Shown here in pieces: positions 1 through 9,093 of a DNA stretch of 21,941 bases. Below the pieces are notes generated by a model that ran no database searches, was not told where the DNA came from, and worked only from the letters and a program-made list of their open reading frames with translations. Made by a program: the position numbers and the translations under genes. This stretch comes from Gnomoniopsis sp. IMI 355080 (taxonomy: Eukaryota > Ascomycota > Sordariomycetes > Diaporthales > Gnomoniaceae): contig JAPEVC010000371.1 of NCBI GenBank assembly GCA_027946555.1, positions 1 through 21,941 of the forward strand, given 5' to 3'. How positions within the stretch are numbered: position 1 is the first letter of the stretch; each line of letters begins with the position of its first letter.

Positions 1-94
1 AACCCATCCCATATCAAACCCCGCCCATTCCCATTCCCAAGGGGCCACGCCTAGTATCATCAGATCCTGACACTCCGCGCCCCCTTTTTCGCAG

Positions 95-874
95 GCAAGC
101 CCTTCACTGATTTCGAATCCACCACCGTCGTCCCGCAGCTCGTCACCGCCGCCCACGGGATCGTGCTCGATCTCGGTCCGGGATCGGGCAACCAAATAGA
201 GCGATTCGATGCGTCAAAGATCGAGCACGTGTATGGCGTGGAGCCCAACACGGCGTTCACCGACTTCTTCATGCAGCGGTTGGCTGCCACGAAGCTCGGA
301 ATGGATGGCAAGTATACCCTGGTGCACTGCGGAATTGAAGACTCCGATGTGTTGGAGAGGTATGGCATCGTGGAGGGGAGTGTTGATTGTGTGGTTAGTA
401 TGCAAGTCATGGTGAGTCCCGACTTCTTCCACCGCTTGGAGACTGGCAGTGGTTTCCAATAGATAATTGGTAAGCGCTGGTGGTCGCCGTTGTGCTGACC
501 TGTAATGTAGTGCTCTCTCCCCAACCTGGAGGAACAAGTCCGGCATATGCACCGACTGCTGAAGCCCGGCGGTGTGCTCCTCTTCTGGGAACACTGTCGG
601 AGCCCGGATCCTGTGACGAGAGTTGTGCAATGTAAGTTTCCACCTTCCTGGGTAGCGAAAAATTGTCAGCACTAATGACCTTTTCTTTTTCCTTCAAGGG
701 CTATGGAGTCTTCTCTGGCCAACCGTCATTGGTGGATGTCGTCTGGACCGCGTGACCCGAGATATCGTGGTCAACGCTGCCGACTGGGACGTGATTGATG
801 TCCACCAGGACTGCGAGCCGCACAAGGTAATGCCTCGCGTCTGGGGAAGGCTGGTCAAACCGAGAGCCGCGTGA
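95..874 (+). CDS. METTL7/TMT1-like SAM-dependent methyltransferase (3' part)
   Basis: Class I methyltransferase; the acceptor is unknown, and the animal METTL7 (TMT1) relatives are membrane-linked thiol methyltransferases. Exons read as 95-411, 511-631 and 699-874. The first starts one base into a codon after a CTGAC branch point and a TTTTTCGCAG acceptor, so the N terminus lies outside the window. About 203 complete codons remain. Motif I, VLDLGPGSG (163-189), is the SAM-binding loop. Later come GVEPN (acidic end of strand 2), GSVDCVVSMQVMCSLPN (motif IV region, joined across intron 1) and LLKPGGVLLFWEH (post-motif). The C-terminal stretch with GGCRLDR and VWGRLVK matches the end of METTL7-like fungal proteins. 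Introns are 99 and 67 bp with GTGAGT and GTAAGT donors. It is convergent with ERV41, stop to stop 251 bp. Family placement is confident; substrate is not. Confidence 0.85.
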
Positions 875-1125
875 GGATTCCGAACGTCTGCAGTTAAGGG
901 TGGTAGTATTAGCACTTCAGAAACAGAAGCTCATACACTTCCTCGTCAGTTAAAGAGTTCCCAGAGTCACGGGCCGGAAACGGGCCGCCTGGAGAAGATG
1001 GAGAAATCAATTTTTAACCTGCGCCAGTTCCTGCCTGCCCTTGAAAACGCCAGAAGAAGTGGTGGTCGAGCCAGGAAGAGTCTACCCATGCCACGCCACG
1101 CCATGCCATGCCCACACTCTATCTC

Positions 1126-2497
1126 TTAGTCAGAATATCCTCCCTTCTCAGAAACGCCAATCATGCCAGTATTCGCTCTCCGGCGCTTCTTTCCCCACGT
1201 TTCCCTGATCCAGTCACTCAGCGTGAAGCCCCAGTGGCCCGCAACCAGCGCACCACTAAGGATGTTGATGACCTTTACCAGGAAGACAATGAAACTGTCG
1301 CGCGTCTCCTCAATTTGCAGCAGGATGGGCTCGATGTCGTATTTGAAGAAGACACCCGGGATGATACGGTCGCTGACCTCGTGGCTCTGTTCGGTCACGG
1401 CGTATTGGTTCGTGAGGAGCGTGCCATCGTTGTTTGGGCTTGGAGGCCCGACACTGTAGACGGTGGGCACAACGGACATGAAGTACTGGAACTTGTGGAA
1501 GTTTGTGGCGGCGATGTTGACTGTTCGATCGAGGGGGTTTTCGAGGGAGGGGTAAAAGCCGCCGAAAGACAGCTCGTTGATGATGTGGGAGAAGTTGAAG
1601 TCTAGGCAAGACAATTAGCCAAGGAATGCAATTACAAGTAACTTCCAATCTGGGCAAACTTACTGCTGTGATCGAGGTGCTCACCAAACTCCATGTATCC
1701 GTGGCCTCGAGCAGTGATATGGAAATCGCCCTGGACCTTGTTCAAATCCAGACTGCCAAAGATACGACAAGAATCTGCCGGGCCGCCCCTCAGCTTAGGC
1801 GTCTTTGCCCATTTCGCCCTCTTCCCACCAAGCCTCACAATGTCGTGGACATGCTCCTCTCCGAATCCCTCGTCGTGTCCATGCATGGCCATCCAGCCCT
1901 CGCCAGTCACAATGCGGCCTTGTTCGTCCCTATTCAACTTGTGCACGCCCTTGTTGTCCACCCACTGGGCCCATCGTGTGCCGTCCCGCTTCAGCTTGTT
2001 GCCGGCCAGGATGCGGTCTCCTGCAGCGTCTTGAACGTTGACGTGCAGGTCTGCGCACTTCATCCGCACCACCATATCCATATTGATCTGGAGGTTGTGG
2101 CCGACGCCCTTTTCAACGGCAAAGGTGTGCATCTCGGCGCCACGCCACCATCGTGATAGCTCGGTCCAGACAAGTACTAGGGTGACGAAGATCATGGCAA
2201 CAGTCCATTTGCCGCCGCCAGAGGTTCGAGTGACATATTGGGGTTTCGATTTGGCTAATACGAAGACGGAAGAGTTTAGCAAAGGAGTGGTGATTCGGGG
2301 ATGCACCAAGAGGAAAGACAAGGTTGCTTACGGAAAGCATCGAATGCGCTCACTATACCGCCTTTCGCACCAAAGGCATCGTCGTCCAACCCATCGTGGG
2401 ATTTGAAGCCATTCTGATTGTTCTGGAGAGGCGCACTTGGTATCGCATCCGAGTAGGGACTGTCGTACGGCCCCTGCTGCTGCGGTTGCCACGCCAT
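1126..2497 (-). CDS. ERV41: Erv41 (ERGIC2-like) COPII vesicle cargo-receptor subunit
   Basis: Integral membrane protein that cycles between ER and Golgi. In yeast Erv41 pairs with Erv46 and retrieves ER residents that lack HDEL. Exons on the minus strand are 2497-2332, 2254-1664 and 1601-1126, giving 410 residues, the usual size. Introns are 77 bp (GTAAGC...TTAG) and 62 bp (GTAAGT...CTAG), and both keep the frame. Family features in order are GGIVSAFDAFPKSKPQYV (residues 46-63), membrane segment 1 (about 72-88), the lumenal domain with VNVQDAAGDRILAG, SCRIFGSLDLNKVQGDFHI and FNFSHIINELSFG, then VPTVYSV and FKYDIEPI, and membrane segment 2 (about 356-378). A basic tail with KKRRR follows. The start chosen is the ATG just before the family's N-terminal segment; the open frame upstream of it looks like leader. 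It is divergent from the AAA ATPase gene, with 1343 bp between start codons. Confidence 0.95.
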
Positions 2498-3840
2498 GAC
2501 TGGCCAAAAGACCTCAACGTCGTCAACGTCAGACTCAAGCGTCGCCGTGCCAGATCCGCGTGCTGTTCTATCCTGCGAGGCGTATTGTGGTGGTGCAGGA
2601 CAAAAAGAGAGCCGTGCGCTGGGGCAGTTTGATCGTCTTGAGGAGGGAAGTCGTTCGCGCCGTTTTGAAAAAGAGACTCGGAATCTGTCCCAAATCGTCC
2701 AGATCGATTTCACCTCATCCCTATAGCATTCGACGTGGCCAGACCATTCAAATCAGTCAGTGGTCGAGGTCGTGCGGTAAGACGTCTGGTGAAATAATTC
2801 ATGCAGCTTCTCAGAGGGTCGAGTCGACTTCTGGGATGGAGATTCTAAAGGACAGCTAGCAAGACCCTGGCAGGGATGTGCATTCGTCACTCCACGCTGC
2901 GGCAGGGACATGGATCTCAGAAGCGTCAGGGGCGGAGAACAGTATAAGTACGTACACGACCCACTGTTTTCCTCGACTTACTATGTACAGTTACACAAGG
3001 CTGAACAGTGAACGAGCTGAATGTGCATGTACTGAGTACATACAGTAGATAGGTACATAGCACTTATTACACCTCATAGCAAACATGACGGTCAAATGCA
3101 GGTTTCCAGTCTTACTAGCAATACATGACCTGATATTGTTGCGATGACAGTCACGATCGATCATTCACTCATTCGTACCTGGGGACCTGGTTATCCACAC
3201 GGTGACCTCTTTCAAGCCATCAAGGCTGTAATGAGGCTGGGGAGTGTTCCATGTGGAATAAACCTATTGGTGCAATTGAAAGTTGAAAAATTGGCTCTGG
3301 AAGGACAAAGGACGAGATTCCCCAATCCGATATCAATAACTAGAAGCATCTCAGGAAGACTGACCTGCCGCAACGGGATATTCCATGTGCGTCTGTCACC
3401 TATCACGACATGGTTTGCCCCATAGATGCTGCAATGTTCCGCCTGCTATGGAATTGGTTGGAGGCGGTGCAAACCTAAGTACACAACGTGACTGCCCACG
3501 TATTGACTGCAGGTGGCCACTATATGCGCAGTAGTATGCATCCATGCGGCGCAGGGCAGGGCATGCAAGCTGCTTGTTCAAAGCCTCAACGTATCAAGAG
3601 CTTAGTAGCTTACCTTGCAGATGCTGCCTAGTCTAATGACTGGCTAGCAAACTTGTTAGATTGTACGTTCTCTCAACACATATATAATGTGGGAATTTGG
3701 TCTCGGGCCTGTTTATTGAAACAGGAATTTTTTTTGGTCTTCTCCTTCCTGTTCTTGCAATCCTGGCCTCGAGAGTGATAGGCCAATAGCGTTCTGCCGT
3801 CGTCAAACACAGAAGGGCCACTCTCACAACAGCCGCAGCC
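2498..3840. promoter_or_regulatory. Divergent intergenic region, ERV41 / AAA ATPase
   Basis: This 1343 bp gap lies between two divergent start codons and must hold both promoters. Small open frames cross it (for example about 3144-3425), but none has codon patterns, domains or splice signals that persuade me. The part next to ERV41 (2498-2713) is open in the ERV41 frame and is probably leader. A TATATAA stretch sits near the right edge. Confidence 0.6.
3681..3687 (+). promoter_or_regulatory. Candidate TATA box of the AAA ATPase gene
   Basis: TATATAA lies 154 bp upstream of the ATG at 3841, a plausible distance for a short fungal leader. A T-rich run and a pyrimidine stretch follow at about 3725-3755. 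The match alone does not prove use. Confidence 0.4.
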
Positions 3841-6062
3841 ATGGAGTCTCTTCCTTCATTCCAGAGCCTCTCTTCTATGGCCATAGGGCCTGTATTGATG
3901 ATGAATTGGCGCAGCATTGTTGCCTATTTTCCCGCCGTGGAGCAATTCGTCAACGACCTCAGCGTGGACATGTTGCTCCAATTGGTTTTGGGCACACGCC
4001 TTGGTCTTTCAGGCCTGGGTTTGTTCTCTACGCTCCTGCTTGCCCATTTTGCATACTCGGCTTGGAGAGCCGTTCGGACTGTGGCCCTAGGCTATTGCTA
4101 CACCAAGTGTTCGGTCTCACAGAATGAGAGCATTCACGGGGAGATTGTAGAATGGATTACTCGCAACCCACGATTTCAATCGATATCGACGGGTCAAGTC
4201 CGGTTCAATATTGAGTAAGTCTTTTGTCCCTAGTCCCACAGTGCAGTCGTGGCGCCGAAGGAGGGTGCACTCTTTTCATGTCACCACAGCGTCTCGATGC
4301 TAATGTGAGACGATCAAGTACCGAATTTGAGGTTCCAGACACAGAGGGCGAGATTGATGTTTCGCGAATGGTAGATGAGATTGTAAGCTATCCTATTCTT
4401 TCTGGAAGAAGCCAGAAAAATCTCGTCCAGTGGAACTCAATCAACTGACCTGTAATACAGGCACCTGACTTCCAGCCAGATATTAACAGGATCAAATTCT
4501 GGATGGACGGATCGTACTTTTGGTTACGTGAGCGAAAAGAGTATGTCCTCAAACTTACCTACTAACCTTACCCTACCGTGATGGATTAAGACTCAACAAA
4601 AGATTGACCATTTCATCTGCGCAGAAAGAAACTTGAATATCATGGGAAAGAGGCCCCTGACAACTATATTGACATCTACTGCTTCAATTGGAGACGCAGC
4701 ACCGGTCAGTGCTTCACCGCGCAACCCTTCATATAGTTCTTCGACGAGAATACTAACCGAGGTGCAATCCAAGCCCCCTTGAAAAATCTACTCGTGACGA
4801 TTCTAAAAGAAGAAGCTTCCCGCAATAGCAAAAAGACCACAATCTTTCGCCCTGGGGAAGCCTGGTATGATTCCAAAATCCACTGGGAACGGGAAGCCCA
4901 GAGACTTCGACGGCCCCTGAGCACCGTCATTCTCGATCAGCAGCAAAAAGACACCATCATCGACGACATTCGAAACTTCCTCACCCGCTCCGGCGTGCTG
5001 TGGTACCAAGAAAAAGGCCTCCCTCTCCGTCTCGGCTATCTCTTCAGCGGCCCGCCGGGAACGGGCAAGTCCTCGCTTGCGTTTGCCCTCGCCAGCACCT
5101 TTGGCCTCCCGGTCTACATGATCAACCTGTCGTCGCCCAAACTAAACGACAGCGATATCGAGAATTTGTTCCTCAGCCTTCCGCGACATTGTGTTGTGTT
5201 ACTGGAGGATGTGGATGCCACGCAGCCTTTATCAAGAGACCTGTCAAATGATACGAAAAAGTCAGACGAGGACAAGGACGACGCGGAGAATGCGTCCTTG
5301 GGGGGCGAGGAGCACATGCCACCTCGGCCGCGAGGTCTACCCAAAAAACCCGGTACAAAAACACGTGGGAACGCTGTCACGTTGAGCGGACTGTTGAATG
5401 CGATTGATGGAGTGGGGGCTTCAGAGGGTAAGTCATTTGCCGGTGTCTGTGCAGTGTAAAACCGTACGGCTGGCTGTATACTAACAAGTAATGTTAAAGG
5501 CCGGATTCTGATCATGACCACCAACCACATCGAAAGCCTAGACGAAGCTCTCATCCGCACAGGCCGCGCAGACCGCATCGTCACATTCACCAACGCAACA
5601 AACACCCAAGCGAGGGATATGTTTGTCCACGCGTACACCGGCACACGATGGGGCCAGCACATGTCCCGCGAGAGCAGATTGAAGCACGCAGAAATGGAAG
5701 ACTGGACGGATCAAGAGATCCAGGAGCTGGCAGAGGCGTTCTCTGCCACGATCCGCGGCGAGGAGTTCAGTCCGGCTTTGATCCAGCAATACTTCAAGGA
5801 TTTCCGTGCCGAGCCGCGACGTGCGGTGAAGGAGCTGGAAGAGTGGATGAAAGATCCACGAGGATATAGGAAGCCATCTCTGGATTGTGACTTGAGTGGT
5901 GGGGACTGTGTGGTGGGGACGCGCAAGTTGAAGGAGGCCCAGTTCAGTCATTATAAGGTGTGTCCTGATACGCCACCAGATGATGTGCCAGAAGAAGTGT
6001 CGAGTGCTGTACATGCAACCTTGGAACCATCAGAGAAAAAATTCAACGTTGCGTTAAATTGA
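3841..6062 (+). CDS. BCS1-type mitochondrial AAA ATPase
   Basis: AAA+ chaperone of the Bcs1 family. Yeast Bcs1 moves the Rieske protein across the inner mitochondrial membrane, but filamentous fungi carry many paralogues of unknown job, so I give no symbol. Exons: 3841-4214, about 4310-4382, 4461-4540, 4625-4704, 4774-5427 and 5500-6062, roughly 607 residues. A membrane segment (about residues 54-74) precedes the BCS1 N-terminal domain. The AAA module has Walker A GPPGTGKS (about 295-302), Walker B VVLLEDVDA (about 343-351), LSGLLNAIDGVGASEG, sensor-1 IMTTNH and the arginines in LIRTGRADR (about 439-446). An acidic, proline-rich insert of about 45 residues sits between Walker B and sensor 1, a common place in fungal paralogues. 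Junctions 2, 3 and 5 have good sites and keep frame. The first is unresolved and the fourth has two in-frame acceptors (see findings). Catalytic residues look intact. Confidence 0.88.
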
Positions 6063-6579
6063 TCGGATTTTCTAGTAAAGTAGTGGCTGAAAACGAGATA
6101 AATAGTTTCCACAGCTTTGAGCTCTTGGTGAGGAATACGAAACTGAGGCAACATACACGATGTGCTCGAATCATAAAAATGCAAAGTCACTGTGTAGTAC
6201 CGGAGTTGTTTCATACCTAGCGTATCGCACTCAACTATCTAACTGTTTTCAACTGCTGAAAATGATGACTTTCATTCTACCTTAGTGAGAAATATCTGCC
6301 AGACATCCATTCACTAATTGGGCCAAAATCATGCTATATAAGCAAAGACAAACTTCATTGAACTTTCATATGAAAATCTTGGATACGTTAAATCTAGAAG
6401 ATATGGGTAAATCCAGGAAGAGACCGTCACCCAAGCCAAAACGAACACGGCATCTAATACCATTCTGCTCCTAAACTCATCTCCACAATGAGAAGTCCCA
6501 CATTCTTCTCCCACCAGCAAGCACAAACCGCTCAACCCTACGAATCAACCTACACACACACACACACAAACACACACAT
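6063..6579. other. Convergent 3' region with CA repeat
   Basis: This 517 bp lies between the stop codons of two convergent genes and is A+T-richer than the flanking coding DNA. It probably holds both 3' UTRs. No further gene is visible. Confidence 0.6.
6552..6578. repeat. (AC)n microsatellite next to a stop codon
   Basis: Thirteen or so AC units with one AAA interruption. The tract ends two bases before the minus-strand stop codon at 6580-6582, so the dioxygenase mRNA would begin its 3' UTR with a TG repeat. Confidence 0.9.
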
Positions 6580-7530
6580 TCACTCCCCATCAGGCGCAGG
6601 CGCCGCTTCCGGATCCCCCTTCAACACCCTCTCCAACTCCGCGCCGCGCCTCCGCCTCTCCTCCAACGACACCTCCTGCGTCGGCGACCTCGACCACCCC
6701 AGGCCCAGCTCGGGATACTGCAGCGGCACAGGTCCCTCACTCGGCAGCACGTCCAGATAGATAGGCCAGGGTGTTCCCATCCACCCGTTCCGAAGCTCGT
6801 GGTCTCGGCGTTGATCCGAAGTTAGTGGGTGGACGAGGACGCTAGAATGGGGGACGTAAGCGGCAGTTTTTTTTACATATCAGAAAGATTATTGCAAAGT
6901 TTTTGGTTGACAAAAAACGGGTAGGAGGGAATGGGACGAGATAATCTTACCTCAAATTACCGCGGTTCGAAGCCAAGTAGAAAAAGACGTCCGAGAAGGA
7001 CGAGTCCGGCACCCAGACTAAGTAACCAAACACACATATCATCAGCCCAACACTTCATTCCCACACCACCACCAGCCGGGCACTCAAGGCATCAGAAAAC
7101 TCACTCTCATAAGACCCAGCAGGATGCGGTCCCATAGGATACTCATTCACCCGAAACAACGGCACAGCCACGAACGCACCTATTCAGCAACGTCAGCCAA
7201 AGCGAACATCCTACTCAGCCCCGGAAAAAAAAAAACCACATCTCAGCAGCGACCCGTGGAGAAAAACAATCCCCCGGATGGAGTTCCATAAGATCTGTCA
7301 GTAAAAGGGGAAGGGTAAGACTTACCATCCCGCCGTAACCTCAACACAGCATCCCTCAACGCCAGCGCCGCCGCCGTTTCCACAGGCGACTGCGTCAAGA
7401 AATAAATATGGAAATGCCACTCGCGAGTCCGCCCTTCAACAACAGTTTTTAAATCCGTTTCGGGCCCGGTAGCAGCAGCATCAGCAGCACCAGCAGCAGC
7501 TGTGGAGGAGGGGCGAGTGAGCATTGTCAT
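6580..7530 (-). CDS. DOPA 4,5-dioxygenase family protein
   Basis: Small non-haem iron extradiol dioxygenase-like protein. Characterised fungal members open catechol rings such as that of DOPA; the substrate here is unknown. Exons on the minus strand are 7530-7326, 7179-7105, 7017-6951 and 6841-6580, giving 202 residues, normal for the family. Introns are 146, 87 and 109 bp, with GTAAGT, GTGAGT and GTAAGA donors and in-frame joins. The joined protein has EWHFHIYF (His39, His41), LFRVNEYPMGPHPAGSYEIW (His87), FYLASNRGNLSVLVHPLT (His120) and WMGTPWPIYLDVLP, the typical block order. The histidines are the likely metal ligands by family analogy. No signal peptide is seen, so it is probably cytosolic. 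The ATG at 7530 is chosen because homologues start shortly before EWHFHIYF; an ATG at 7524 would also do. An alanine-rich stretch (residues 11-20) is unusual. No pathway partner is nearby. Confidence 0.9.
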
Positions 7531-9093
7531 ATTTGAGTGAGTACCTAGGTAGGTTGGGCCTAGGTAGGTTATGCTTGGGGCTGCGTTCTCTCTCTTTGTG
7601 ACCGGGGGCCGCCAAGGTTTTTCGTGTGGGAGGCTGCGTGGATTTCTTTGGGGTTCTGCTTTCCTTCCGTCTGCAGACACCCGACGTCAATGTTTGGAAT
7701 GGGTCAGGTATGTTCAGGAGAATGAGGATGTGTAACTCTGAACAGGTGAATGGTACGCGTAAAACCGAAATCGAAGGCGAAGAAGAGCACGCCATTGGTG
7801 TGGGGTTTGATTGATTGTTCATGTTGTCCGCCGAGTCGGGTGGTCCCATCCCGGCCTCTTGGAGAGCCGATACAGACCGAGCGGCGAAGAGAGAAGGGAG
7901 AGGCCGCTTTGCCATACTACTACATCATACTGCCCCCCCCCCACACACACAGTAGAAAAGAATACAACGAAGCAACCTCTTCATTATAGGGGAACGATCG
8001 TGAACGGATTCCAGCCCCATGATTCGACCATGACCAAGTAATAAATTACCATATCATATCAGCCCTTTAGAGTACCCCAATGTCTAGAGATATATACCTA
8101 GCCTTGAGCTTAAGGTGATCGGCCAGCATCCAAAGGTTTTGATATCTCAAGCTTCACCGACGTCCCCAGAGTGCATGCATGTATCGTTGAGAGTTCTCAT
8201 CCTCGTGTGCTTTATTCATTCACCACGAAATCCCTCAATAAGGCCTCGCGAATCGCCACGTCTCTTCGTATATTCTTCTGCGCCTGGACTCCCCGGGCCC
8301 TTCCCCCCCCCCCTAGAATATACGATCCCACCCTAACTTTTCTATGGTGGCAGATCCTGTCGCGCAGTTCCAAGAGCTGAACTGTGAATTGCTTTCCCTC
8401 TCTACTTCGGGAGTAGAGCTTTCACCCCAGGAAGGAGCACGACGACTCAATCACTTCATCTCCGCCTCCAGGCTTTTCCCCCTTCGTGTCAATGAAAATT
8501 GATAACAGTGCAAAAAGCAGCAGTAAAGCCGGCTCAACAAGCATCTGCATCTGCAATCTTCCAACACGTCTGTTCCTTCCCTCATTCCTTTTCCATCATA
8601 ACTGGATGGAGGAAAAAACAAGACCTCCCCATGCACACTGTGCCCGAAATAGTTACAAACAAGGAAGAACCCGTCAAAAAAACATCCTGAACGCCGGCTT
8701 TTCGTTGTCGTGTACTCTTGTTCCCGTAAAGCCTGAACCCATACCTAAACCCCTGTATTCTATGCTCCCAAACATCCTTCCGTATTGTGCTTAGACCTCG
8801 GCTCACCGAGTATTACAAAACCATAGCGAAATAAATCCAGTCCTGGTCCATCCTTGGTTCCTGGAGAGAAAGGAGAAAACAGTCGTTCTGTTGTGTTGTG
8901 TGCGGTGTGGTTTGTTTGAATGTAATTCTGCACCCTGCATATCCCGTACGTGGGGTTATGTGTTCAAGACAGCAAGGTCTTACCAGTTGTGTACTTCGGA
9001 GATCAGACCGAGGACAGAGAGGTCTGATCTAATTGCTGGGCGGCTCCTGCCTCAATCATAGAAGAAATATCACTTCGAATCCCAGGGAGAGCC
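7531..9093. other. Intergenic region, dioxygenase 5' side and kinase 3' side
   Basis: This 1.56 kb stretch holds the dioxygenase promoter (left) and the histidine-kinase 3' UTR (right). I see only short open frames without recognisable domains. It contains C runs at 7933-7942 (followed by AC units) and 8303-8313, and two CCTAGGTAGGTT copies close to the dioxygenase start. Confidence 0.6.
7544..7570. promoter_or_regulatory. Duplicated CCTAGGTAGGTT element before the dioxygenase ATG
   Basis: Two identical 12-bp copies (7544-7555 and 7559-7570) sit 14-40 bp upstream of the minus-strand start codon. Each contains the palindrome CCTAGG. Similar sequences occur upstream of the histidine kinase gene. 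They could be protein-binding sites or leader sequence; the function is inferred from position only. Confidence 0.4.

Noticed and set aside
1108..2156. Several plus-strand frames opposite ERV41
   Set aside because: They are antisense shadows; the minus-strand exons join into a complete Erv41 with family motifs.
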